From assembly GCA_008360975.2 (NCBI GenBank), contig CM039183.1:46305850-46369849 (forward strand): a DNA stretch of 64,000 nt. Direction: 5' to 3'. The notes under the pieces were generated by a model. It saw only the letters and a program-made list of their open reading frames with translations. It was not told the DNA's origin and did no database searches. Positions 50,027 to 62,536 of this stretch are shown piece after piece. A program made the translations under genes and the position numbers. Origin of the DNA: Lichenostomus cassidix. Its lineage: Eukaryota > Chordata > Aves > Passeriformes > Meliphagidae. The stretch's first letter is position 1, and the number at the start of each line of letters is the position of its first letter.

Positions 50027-53000
50027 GGTAGCAAAATGAAATGTTTTACTTAAATATTTCATAAATAATTAAAAGAGTTGGATTTCAGTTGCAATTCGCA
50101 AATTCCAATTTGTTTCAAAAGAAAAAAATAATGGTAATAAAATGCACAGATCCATAATTATGTGGCAATCCACACTGTGACTTTTAATTTTTTTCATATT
50201 CACAGCAATTAAGCACTCAGGAGTTACTCTCCCCCATAGATAACACTATGGTTCTTTTCCAACATCCAACACTAATGTACAACACCAAGTAATTTGCTTT
50301 TCAGTTTGTCCTCACTAGCTGATAGAAAACAAAAAACAAAACAAAAAAGCCACACACAAAAAGATCAAGGCTTCATAAGACGTGTAAGGCTAGCCATGTG
50401 CTCCATAAGCAGGCAAACCAGCAGATGCTTAGTTTGGATATCGTGCTTTGACTGGCACAAATCAGGGCAGGTACATGTGCACCTAAGTGCTCTCTCCAGG
50501 GTCTCAGTCCAATCTGAGAGTGCCAATTTAACAAGACAATCTGTCACCTCTAGCTCACCACACACTGGGTCTGTACAAGGGACACTGCACAATCAAGTAA
50601 AACGAGCACTCTGAAACCCTGTCACACACAAGCTATTATTGCTGCCACAGAGGTTCTGCTCACACCAGGATAGAGAAGCAAATCCTCTCTGGAGGATCAT
50701 GTGCATCTTCTGAGATTATACTGATTATCTCCAGACAAATTCACCCCTCACTTTCAAAATTAAGAAACCAAATATAAAAAAATAAACCCGAAACCCCAAA
50801 CCTCCAACCTGCTTATTGTTAAGCCTTTTGAATGAAATTTAATAGACTAAAAGGTACAATGATAAGCTTATGACTACAATCCCTCTGGATTGGACTTCTG
50901 AATTATTGAAGTAATGCTCTTTTTGCTTTATGGAATGCAATCCTAACTAATCCCACCAAAAATGAGGTAAGGTAAAGGTGAAGTCATGGACTTCAAGAGA
51001 TAAGAATGCAACACAAAATGTCTGTGTATGTAATCAGAAAGGTAATGCAGTTATGACTGTCAAAACAACAAATTGAAACAAATTATCTAGCCAGATTGGT
51101 ATTACAAGCCTGCTCTGTTACATACATGTTTACACATACATGCACACAAACTCAAAAATGTTTCAAAACATTTAGATTATTATTTTAACAGTTCAGTTCA
51201 GTTCAAAGACACAGGATGTTTCTCAGTGGAAGTTTCTTTGAGTGATAACCTTAACCAGCCTGCTGTAGAAATAAAATGGGTTAGAAAAATCTCAATAGTA
51301 TAATAATGAAAAACAAAGTTAAATGTTACTAAACAGATTATTAATAAATACATAGATTACATATAAATAATTAAATAAATTTATTAGAAGCAATCTGTTA
51401 TTGCAAATTTCACATCTGTTCCAAACAAGAAGATGGACCGATTCGGTTGGGAGGGTTTTGCACCTTGCACTGTCAGAAAATTGAGATCTTATTTGCTTCA
51501 TTCTTGTTCATGAACCATCTTCAAAAATACTGATTTATGTTGTAAGATCAAGGCTTAAGGATCACTTTCTGGAGCCAAATATTTTTAAAAATCAGTTTTG
51601 ACAATAAATACATAGTCTAACAATTTTTTTTTTTTAAAGTAGTTTGAGAAATGTAAAAATTGAAAAAACCAAAGCAACAGATCACCACAAAAAAACCCCA
51701 TAACAATCCCAATTCCTAAAAGTTCATCAATCCAGGACTATTTCTGAAATGAAAGTTATCCAATTTGCCAGACAGAGAAACTTTATGATAGCCCTCATCC
51801 ACCTAGCTGTACATGCACTTCAGGCATGCCTCAAAGTCATGTTCACCTGAAGTAACCTTCTGAGCTGTTTGGAAATGCTTTCCCCTCCCATAGATTCACA
51901 GAAATCTTCACAAGTCTAAAGTAATTGCTACAAGTGCCAAACCCAGCATTTTGTACTTGAATGGTTATTTTTAATAGCTATTTTGAAACATGAGGTTTTT
52001 TGTGTTCACAAGTTTTAGGTAGTGTAATTTTGATTTGGCCCCTCCTTTGAGCAGCTGCAAAATGCACAGCAGTTTCTTTCTGTGTTTCAATGTCCTGGCT
52101 GCAGCCCTTGATGGAGCTACTAATACAAGAGAACAAACAGCATGGTAATAGAAGATGCAAGCTAAAAGCTTTTAAAAAGTTACTTGATCTCTGAAAACAA
52201 AACCTAACTTGAATAACTAGAATGCAGCAGGTGGTTGAATGAGGAAAAGTAATATTAGAAGTGTTTACATCCTAAAATAGTCATTACCAAGGAAGTCTGC
52301 AAATCCAGACTAACTAGAATTTTTGCTGTGTGTAAAGGATTCAAGATTGCCTTTTCCCCATTTCTACAACACTGTGTTGTTTTACTAAGGTTTCTCCACA
52401 GAAATATGAAAGCAACCAGAGCTGAAAAAATAACTGAAAAGATTTTAGTATTTCCATTAATCCCAAATTTACTTCCTTATATTTTGTTTGATTGTTGAAG
52501 TTCAATGCAAATTAAGAATATCACTGGTATAAAAAAAGCTTCATGTACAATGATGCCTAATATAAATGAGGATCACTGTGGATAAGCAATATTAAAAAAA
52601 ACCAAAACCAAATCTATGACAAATTGTTAACTACAGCTATTAGAGCTAAAAAATTCAGGTGTCAAGAACCAGCACCCCCAAATCAAATGCAGAACAAACA
52701 GACATATCAGTACAGCATTAACGCTTGAAATGGGATACAGCTGTCAAGCTGTTGGACATCAGACTGGCTAAGGTCATGAAAACCACAGTCACAGGTTTGC
52801 CCTGACACTGTGTCATTTCCTCTGACCAGCCTCCTTTGAGGTAGCTCTTCAAACATCTGGATTTGCGTGCCTCTGTCCTTCTTACAAGGGTTCAAAGCAC
52901 AAGTATAAAAAGCCTATGCAAGCAGAAAAACTGACCTTCACCTTCGCATTTTTCTGGTTTCTGATCTTTTTTGTCCTTTTTCTTCAATAGAAAATAACAC

Positions 53001-55663
53001 CATTACAGGGTTGGAAACAGCATGGGGCACAGACTTCAATGTGGCATTTAAAGAAAAATCTGCTGTCTTTAGTATGTTTCAAGAAAAAATTATGTGTCTG
53101 CCAGGAATTCATTTTTAAGTTTCCTACACAATAACGAGATATAATTTAAAAGCTGAAAAAGAATATGTAACTAGTGTTGACACTGATATAACTGCATTTT
53201 CAAGCACAGCTTCCTTTATGCATAGACCACTGGCAACTCTTCAGCAGCTAGTTTGTATATAATGTTACACACACATATGGCATCCTTCCCCCAGCTCAAC
53301 CAATGCAACAAGGGATGACAATTCCCATGAGGTTTTTATTCAACTTTGACACGAAATGTTCTTCCCTTTGGACATTTTCTACTTCTTAGAGCTGACATTT
53401 TTCTAGTCTACATCATCAAGCAATCAAATATTATTTGTATTGGTAAGGTATGATTGGATTTTTTTTTTTAGTTATGTTGAGTTTTTCTACTTGGTTTTCT
53501 AGACAACAAATTTCATCCTTTTTTTTGTTTGTTTTTTCAAGAAAAAAACTCATCAAATATTTTAGCAAGCATTCAGTGAAAAAAGGAGGTGAGGGGAAAG
53601 GACATTGGAAGCAAGGAAGTACTGTTCCATTATAAATTCAGAATTTTTGTAACAAGTAGTTAACATTCTTTATCAGGTCCCTGAATCCTATAAAAATTAT
53701 TTGTACACAACCTATGCTATTAACTTCTTATTCTTTCAATAAAGAAAGAATATTCTTTTCTTATTCTTATTCAATAGCATTGACTTCTATGCTATTCAAA
53801 GGTTTCTTAGGGGTTTAAGTTACTTTAAGCACTGGTAGAATTTTGATCAATTGGAAAACATATTTAAATAAAAAACTCATATATTTATGTAGGTGCATAC
53901 ACACACACTGGTTGTGATTTTGTCTGTTGTATTAATCTCTCTTTCACCCCAGTATTAATTCTGCATTTGCAATAATCTGTAGCCTTTAAAAACATATATC
54001 CAATTTTAATCTCTGTATGGTATTGAATAAATGTTTCCCTTAAGCAAGAAAAAGAAAAAGAAAACAAACAAAAAAAAAGCCCAGAACAAAATAAAATGCA
54101 CCTGGGTATCCTCCAGATCATTCACAAATGCCTTGAGTAAAACACGAATTTTACAAGTATAGATTTAACTATACAATGAACCTTTTCCACGTAAAATAGC
54201 CATGCCAGTATAGATGAACTGTGCCAAGTCTCTGTATATTCTGAATCAGGACATATTACAGCTCCATCACTTTCATATTTAATAACCAATATTTAAAAAA
54301 ATAAGAAAAGTATCACCATTGTTATATTTTTGACAAAGAAACTAAACAAATAAACGGACTTCATTTGGTTGAAAAGATGATCTACTAGAAAAAAAGCCAT
54401 TTTAATGAGGAACTATTCTGCAATTGCACAACCTTCTTTATCTGCATCCAAAAATACCATCAATATAACTAATGCTGTTGGCATAGGCTAAACATGATGG
54501 ATGTGCTTAAAATACTATTGCTGTAAGCAATGCATTATTTAATCAAATGTATAAACAAAACCCACACAGGATAAAGATTTAAAAATCACAAAACTCTCAA
54601 ACCCCTCCAAAAGAACCCAAAATTCCAGCCGAATCATAAAGTTTAACTTCAAAGCCACAACTGAATAGATGATGCTACAACATACATTCACAGTCTTTTC
54701 AACAGGAGGATTACACATGTATTGCTATTCCCAGGACAATGCCAGAAATGCAAAAGTAAGTTTGTCACTCCTGCAGTCCACTGCCTCATTCATCATACAC
54801 CTGCTTTGGCAAAAATAAAACCCCCGGGGTACTTGTGTGGTCTCAACAGAGAATTTCCCCCTTACCATCTAAAACCCAAGTTCCTAAAAAGCAGTCCATC
54901 CTTCCCTTTCACCCAGCTTTAGTATACCAGGAACAGTTAGTACACAAAAGTAAATCCAAGCATTAATTTTTCTCTGAAACAAGTCATGGCTCAGTGTCCA
55001 AATCTTTTTCATACACATATGTAATTTATAAAGTAATACACAATAAAAAAACCCACATACAGCAATAAGCTCAAGCCACTAAAAATCCAAACTCTGCTAC
55101 TAGAAAACAGTGAAATAATGCTAAAGGAGGTGAGGAAAGCAATATTTACTTCTGTACCTAAACACAAGAAATTTGGGGGATAAGTTGCCAAACCAGAAAC
55201 ACAAGTAAACTGCTTCAGGTAACAAGCTTCTGCATTGTAAGACCAAACACAACAAGCTAATGCTAAACCATAGTTACATGAGTAAAAATTAGTTGGGATA
55301 CCTGCAGTTGAGCAGATCTGCAGAGGGCAAATCATCTTCTGTGTTCAAAAATATCAATCAAGGAGCAGCAATGTGTGGATATATATGTAGCCTCCTAGAA
55401 TCCACTGACTGCCCCTTGTGCAGCCAACTTAAGGTGTTAATTTACACACAGCTGATCCCTATATTCTTATGATGGAGAACACTTACCACAGCAATTAAAG
55501 GTGGCCCCAAGTCATGAAGAGAAAGCTTCCACTTACCTAAAAAAAAAAAATTAAAATAATTTATCAAAAACTCAGTGTTACAGATCTGATATTTAGGAGA
55601 GGCAAATTAGTTTCACTATAGTTAGTTTTGAGTTTTGACTCTCCCTTCTTCTCCCTCCCACAG

Positions 55664-55684
55664 AAAAAAATAAAAAAAAAAAAA
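55664..55684 (+). repeat. A-rich tract
   Basis: Two long A runs are separated by a single T. The flank is ordinary unique sequence. Confidence 0.75.
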
Positions 55685-58479
55685 GGAAACAGATTTTTTG
55701 CAGGGCGTAAGAAACTGTAGTAGGCTGCATGTGTATTACAACCAGCACATATATTTAATCAACATACATCTTAATTAATATGCCAAATGGCGTATTACCC
55801 AAAACAGCACAGAAATTCAAAAAACTGGGAAAAGAATGTACAATTTAGGGTATCAGGGAGAACCAAGGTTGGGAGAGAAATCCTGTTCAGCAGGGATGGG
55901 TGCAGAACAGCTGCTCTGGACAATTCCCTGGCCAGGGGGCCAGAGCCACAGCTCCCCCTTCCACTCCCTCATGGCCAAAGGGTCACTCAGTCACTGCACA
56001 CCCTTCTGAATCGGTGGATTGATTTCAGTGGCCTTACTCAAAGGCAAGATAAAACTAAATTAATGCATCATTATAAACCCAGCAACTATAAAACTGGCAT
56101 AGCATTTAATCCCTTCTGCTTAAATAGTTCTTAATAACTGGAGTGCTGTTAGATCAGAAGTCCTCCATAATTCATTAAATTTGTAAGCAAAAACTGTAAT
56201 AATAAAAATTAATTCAGTGAAATATGAAATGAGGTAGTGTCTGAAAGTTCCTGGAGTATGGGATTTTAAAAAACAGAACAGATTGTCTCCAGTGTAAATG
56301 TGTTTACAGACATTCACATCCTTTCTAAATCCTAGCATGGACTATCAAAGAAGGGGTTTTTTGAGGGTACACCACTCTTCAACCAGATGAAATACCTAAT
56401 GTGTAAGGACACTTAAAGACAGGTTAGGAAGAGAGAAAAAGAACAAAGTCCCTCATTTACAATTGATACCACCTTTGAACTGCACTGCTTCTTTTCTATA
56501 TTTGCCACCATAGGAAATGTTGGAATCATTTAAAACAGGATCTTGTACATTTAAATAAGGAACTTAGAAAGCCTGTTAAGGAGAGACAAAGGATTTCCTT
56601 CAGAGTACAACTGACTATATAATAAACCTCTAATTGTCAGAAGATTTAAAATAGTTTGCATGCAGTTGCACCCTTCCAAGATATATTTAAAGTGCAACTT
56701 TTTGTTTGTTTTTTTCTTAACATAGCAAAAATATTCCTATCATATCGGAGACAGAAATGCCATCTAATTAGCACAAGGCTGGGTCATGCAGTATAGTTGT
56801 ACAGCCCTTTCACCTGATACCCTCCTCCTCTCTCCCAAGCCCAGAAAAAAACATGATGGGGACGACACACCAAAAATCCCCCTCTGTCAATCTCTGTAAA
56901 GATCTTCATTAACTCCCTTTTTTTTTCTAAAATGTATATAATTGGTAAGTAAACTAAGACCTTTTAAGAAATACGTTTCCCTTCAGCCTTTTGCTTAATG
57001 TTTTCATATTACTCATAGCTAAGACATTGCTCTCCTGCATCCTTTCATCCAAAGAGACACTCTGCAGGAAAGGACTCAAATGCTAAGAGCCTGAACAAAT
57101 GCTCAAACTAGACCAAAAAAACCCACATATTCATGATACATTTGACACACTAAGACTGGAGACATAGAGCACAGGTCAGATACTGTTTCTAAGGTACCTC
57201 TTATTTCTACCACTTACTGCTACAGGATAATTGGAAGCCCAGAATGATAGTTGGCTTGTAATAAACACGTCTAAGCATTAGGAGTTACTAAACTGTAAGC
57301 AGCAACCCTGGAAAGAGCCTCTGGGGTGGCTGTCAGAACGACTGCATGGCATCTGATATAGTTAGGAATTATCTCACAATTCTGCTGCTGTTGTTCCTCC
57401 TGGGCAGGCCTGGCACAGTGAGCTGTGTGTCCTCCCTCCATGTCACCCTGCTGTTACATCACCTAACACACTGGTAGAAAAATCCCATATTTCACTTTTA
57501 ATTAAAATAAGAAAAGAAACAAAAGCAAAAAAGTGAAAGTGTCTACTTTCTACGCACTTTAGTCCTAGTATTTCATTACAAAGCTTAAGACTCCGTCCTC
57601 TCTCCAAAATATGACACTGTAAATGTCTTATTACTGCATATATTTCACATACAGACTACTCTATATGATATTTTGTGTCACCATCCTATTCATGATTCTA
57701 TTATTTTAAGACACTCCACAAGCCAAACCCATGGTGCCTAGGTAGTAAAGGAGCTGACATAAGATTCAGTAATGTGAACAGTTATAGCTGTATCCAGAAG
57801 AGAGAAGCTGTGCTGCAAGATAAGCCCTTGGCAGGAATGGCTTTCTGCCAAGTTTCCAGACTTCTGCCTCACAGGAAGATAAAGACACCTTGAAATCCCA
57901 GATCAGAAAAACTTTTACACACAAGTTAACCTTGCCTGAGAGTCGCTTCAGCTACAAGTCTACAGGCTTTGCAAAACTGCAATTATAGAAATACAAAACC
58001 TGAGTATGCTGTGCAGTTAAGGCTATTTTTATTTAATTCTAGCTGAAAAGAAAGCTAAATCACAGAAAATGATGGCTATTGTACATATGCGAACAGAACC
58101 AAACAGTTCAGAACCAAAACAGTGCAAGCAATAAACAGGAAAGTTCTTCTGGTCTTAGGACTGTTTCTGTCCTGCTACCTGTGATAAAGCTAAACCTGTC
58201 AACATCTGCATATATTTTAATTAAAACCTGAAGTATCCTGAAGTCAGACTATTCCTCTTCTGCCATTTCAAGCCTAAGCAGTCTAGGTGTTGACACACAG
58301 GACACTGCCTTGCTGCAAAGTACTGCACATAAGGGAAACAACACAACATTTTTCTTTCTAGCAAGCTCACTCAAGAATATTTATAAGCCCTTAATCTGTA
58401 TAGCAACCAACCATTTTTATTCTCCTTCATTAGACTCAGTTTAAAGGGATTTGTTTCTGCACCAACTGTGGTGAACTCA

Positions 58480-58960
58480 CTAAAAATGCCTGTAAGATGG
58501 AGATAAGCTATGACCACAGTTGCTGCTCTATTAGTTTGCTTGCATGGTGGATGTTTTTGTGATTATAGTTGCTCCACGATTTAACGGTGGGAGGCTAATG
58601 GAAATGTTACTTGCTATGGTAGCAGGCTAAATCAGTTGGGGGAAGGAAAAGAAACGTGTTTACACTTGAAGATGTCGCATAAAACAGTGGGAAGTTCCCA
58701 CCCTTGACACCAGAACTGGCATGCTCATTCAAAGACTCATCTACACTATTACATGCTCCTTCACACTTAGAAATCTATTAATTTACAGTTATTTGCATTG
58801 ATTTCATAGGAGATTTGTGAGTTCTGCAGTAATTTATGGACTGCTGAAGAAATTAACTGTGCATCTTCCAAAGGTAAGAATTATTGATAACAAGGCCTTG
58901 GCATGAATTACTGAACACATCACCAAGAGTCTGGATTTTTTGCTGTAAATTCTACATTAA
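58480..58960. promoter_or_regulatory. Candidate conserved non-coding element
   Basis: High-complexity sequence with several CpGs contains an exact octamer ATTTGCAT (58791-58798), GTTTACAC forkhead-like and TAATTTA cores. Simple repeats are absent. Conservation is inferred from texture only. Confidence 0.28.
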
Positions 58961-60130
58961 TTACAGCAGAACTGATAGGTAGATTCTATCTGTCCCACCA
59001 AGACTTTCTTCACTGATTCCTGACAGTAATCCACCAGCAGGAAATGTAATCAGCCAGATAATATCAGCTCAGCCTCTGAGGTCTTCTTAATTTAGATTTT
59101 AAAAAACATAGTTACTGCATGTACCATCTCACTGGCAAGGGCACTGTGTTCTCAACCCCTCCCTTCAAAATCAACTAAAATTCAAAAAAGAAGTACTATA
59201 CAATTTCACCACATTTTGAGAAGTTATACCGATTGTGGCACTAAAAAATTGACAGAGGTCCAGTGACTGAGAGTGAACTACTTCTAAAACACACACTGTA
59301 TAAACCATGAGAACATGTTTTCAAGACCAATACTTATCATTATTTGCAAAAAATACTTTGTGAAGTTGGGTGCAGGGCGTGTTTATAGCATTTTAATATA
59401 GCATGAGCTGTTTGATAAAATAGGCTTGTGGATATTAGTTCTGGCATATTTTTTCAATTCTTCTGTACAAATATGAAAAACTTTACTTCCAATAAAAAAC
59501 AAATATCTAATTTTTCTTCTTTGCTCAGCACTTTGCTCAGCTACAAGTGTAAGCAGAATTAATGCCAATGTTGGGTGAATCCCTTTCAATATAAAGGATG
59601 TCACTACATAAAACACTTAATTCCTGATTCTGTAGTACAGAGCCATGGTACAGAAATGCAGTACCAGTCAGTGCTAATCATAAAATCCCTGCCAAACCAT
59701 GTCCTTCTTTGAGGAATCCTTTGTTTCCATGTGTATTTTCTTTATAATAATTTTTTTTTCCTTTTCACTAATAGCCCTTCAGTACTGCATATGGCATCTT
59801 GGCACCTAAATAACCTATTAATTCATACAGATATAAACCCAAAAATAAATACCAAGTAGATAAAACTTGCATACATAGATATGTTCCATGATGGCAAAAG
59901 TATGGATTGTGCAATGTTGGTGCCGAAAGTTTTATCTCTGTGCAGCACCTGCTCAGTGGACACTCAGACTTTATCTTTGTGAAATTCTGTGTTTGCCTGA
60001 ATTTTATTTATGGCACCCCAGCAAAATCCTGGCAGAACTGTTAAACTGGTTGTGGGTCATTATACACTGCTCAATCAGAGAAGAATCTGAGTGGTGTAGA
60101 AACCCTTACGAACTCCAAACCCTTCTAAGA

Positions 60131-60152
60131 GTATATATACACACACACACAA
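60131..60152. repeat. (TA)n(CA)n microsatellite
   Basis: A short TATATA run passes directly into about seven CA units. Confidence 0.85.
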
Positions 60153-61689
60153 GGTAGCTGGGCAATTGGAGGCACTGAAGTTGTTTACATACAGTAAAAC
60201 AAGACCAAACAAGGCAGCTGATCTACAGCCAGTGGCAGTAGTTCTCCGTATAGCTCTCATTAAGATCTTGACTACCAGGTAAGGCAGTGGCTTTTGAGGA
60301 CTAGGAAAAATAGGGAATGATATGCCATAATTCTCATAGAAAAGGAGTTGGCTGGAAGCTTCATTGGCAGCTTGGGCAACTGCAGTGCCCAGTGGCTGAG
60401 CCTTTGACTTTCCAATGTTCTTTTAAACAGCCTTTGTAATGCTTTAGAGGCAGGGATGAACTTTTTGTTAAAATGTAGTAATGTACTAGCTCACGGGGCC
60501 TTAGAAATAAGGCACAGTGCAAATAGTGAACAAGCCAGTATATTTTCTGATTATCTTAATATTCCTTAAAGCTAATTGTCACAAGAAGTATTCTGTGTAA
60601 AACTGAGAGCTGCTGGAAGGTGAGAAAAAAGAGGCCCTAGAGAGAGAAAATATCCCCTTGGATCATGACTATCACTGTAGTATCAAATGCAGTCCCACCT
60701 GTCCCCGTGGGCCTCCTTTTAGCATATCTTTACCATAAGCACGTGAGCAAACTGATAAAATAAACATGATAGAAAGGTGGAGAAAACAGATCCCTTGCTT
60801 TTGATAGACCATGTCAACATGCTAGATAGAAGATTGGAATTTGTACAATCCCAAACTGATGTCACCAAGAGTGGGAAGAGAAATAATAGAATATGTTACA
60901 GACAAGCAAAATCAACATCTAACTGGACATCAGATATCATTTCCATTTGATGAAGCAGCCAGTTTTAACACAGATGTTCTTTTGACATACACTAACAGCT
61001 GTAGACTGAGTGCACCCATAGGCAGTTTGTAAATGCCTTTCATTGAAAACATTTTCAATTTTCTCTAATTTTTATTAGAAGCATTGCCTAAAAGATTTAT
61101 CTGAACCATGTAGGCACAGACACAGTTACCCAGAATTAACATTCCAAGTGCTACCAGATAATGTATAATATACCAGCCTTGTAAACCCTCATACTATATT
61201 TTGTGTCTGAAAATTTGTGAAGTGTAACATTATTTGACTGTCTCATTTTTTAACAGCACACAGCCCTGCTTTTCGCCATCATCTCCTGTTGCCATGCTCC
61301 CACCTATCTCCATAACAAATGAGCCCTCAGTGTTTACTCTGATCAAAATTCATAGCTACAGCTGACTGCTGCAGTTCTGCACTCATCTACAGGAGTAAAA
61401 CAGGCTGTGGGGCTGATTAGTGATCAGCTGGGCTATACAACACTACTGAAAAAATGTTGCCACTGACAGTCACAGTTCATTTACGCCTCATTGTGATAGA
61501 TGCGCCGAAAGTCATGAAGAGAAGGTCGGGAACCACTTAGACACATTTAGATCATTAAAATGGGCAGTGTGAACCTCTCCAGCTAAGTCACAATGAAACA
61601 CAGCAGACAAGCAATATCACAAAACACTAGGTTTACTGTGTGGTAGAACATTACCATATGTCAAGGCCATCACACTGAAGACAGAGTCA

Positions 61690-61723
61690 CTCACTAGCTC
61701 ACTAGTCACTCAAGGCTCACTAG
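61690..61723 (+). repeat. Three copies of the 8-mer CTCACTAG
   Basis: Two copies are in direct tandem (61690-61697 and 61698-61705) and a third follows after 10 bases (61716-61723). It lies about 250 bp upstream of the second LTR. Confidence 0.7.
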
Positions 61724-61975
61724 AGCAGGACACAGACAAACACTGAGCCAAGGTGTTTGATCCATACAGAGGAGTTAGAAGTGACCTAACAGCTGTAATC
61801 TACCCAAGAGCCAAGGCTTGGCAGCAGAGCTCAGAGAGATGTTCTCTGCTGTTGCAGTTTCTCCTGACTGCTACTTAAAATTTTGGCCATACTAAGTAAT
61901 TTCATCCCCTGCTGTTAAAGGACATGTCCCCTGACAGTTCATGTGGTAGAGGTCATAGAGTTTATTTCAATATCC

Positions 61976-62536
61976 ACACTGGTTTTCACTGGGATAGAGT
62001 TAATTTGCTTCATAATGGCTAGTATCAGGCTGTGATTTGGATTTGTGCTGGAGACAGCATTGATAACACATGGATGTTTCTGCTATTGTAAAGCATCAAG
62101 GCCTTCTTCTCTGCCTCTCAGCTCACCCCACCAGTGAGGAAGCCAGGGGTGCACAAAAATCTGGGAGGGAACACATCCAGAACAGCTGACCCCATCTGGC
62201 CCAAGGCATATCCTATACCATATTAGCATCACACTCAGTGTATAAAACTGGGGGAAGAAGAAGGAAGGAGAGGGTGTGGGGTGATGGTATTTGTCTCCCC
62301 AAGTCACCATTACATGAGATGGAGTCCTTTCCTGGGGATGGCTGAACCTGCTCATGGGAAGTGGTGAATAAATTCCTTGTTTTGCTTTGCTTGTGTGCAG
62401 TTTTTACTTTGACAATTAAACTGTCCTTATCTCAAGCCACGAGTTTTCTTTCGATTCTCTCCCCCATCCTGTGGCACGGAGTGAGCAAGCGGCTGTGTAG
62501 CACTGAGCTGCCAGCTGGTGTGAAACCAAAGCACTA
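61976..62536 (+). mobile_element. Solo ERV LTR, uninterrupted copy
   Basis: This is a full-length-looking LTR of the same family as the copy at 30918-32138, in the same orientation. It has a GATAGAGTTAATTTGCTTC start, a TATA box at 62241-62247, the AATTCCTTGTTTTGCTTTGC segment, an ATTAAA polyadenylation signal at 62415-62420, and the 3' GAGTGAGCAAGCGGCTGTGT segment. The pentamer TATCC occurs at both edges (61971-61975 and 62537-62541) and may be the 5-bp target-site duplication. With those edges the termini are not a clean TG...CA, so the exact boundaries are uncertain by a few bases. No internal retroviral sequence flanks it, so it is a solo LTR left by recombination. Confidence 0.9.

Larger units (their letters stand above)
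49861..58479. other. Unique AT-rich non-coding sequence
   Basis: No exon or known mobile element is recognised. Simple features are a TAA run (50009-50026), A-rich tracts at 54046-54079 and 55664-55684, and T runs near 53459-53471. There is also a small perfect hairpin, ATTCTTTC/GAAAGAAT, at 53730-53751. Somewhat GC-richer patches at 50360-50620 and 55850-56020 carry frames of 106 and 115 codons without domains. Confidence 0.5.
58961..61975. other. Unique AT-rich non-coding sequence
   Basis: There is no exon or RNA gene. A TATA/CA microsatellite lies at 60131-60152, and three copies of an 8-mer at 61690-61723. Frames of up to 89 codons have no recognisable domain. Confidence 0.55.

Noticed and set aside
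30918..62536. The two LTRs as the ends of a single provirus
   Set aside because: They are about 30 kb apart, too far for a simple retrovirus. I recognise no gag, pol or env sequence between them, and one carries a possible target-site duplication of its own.
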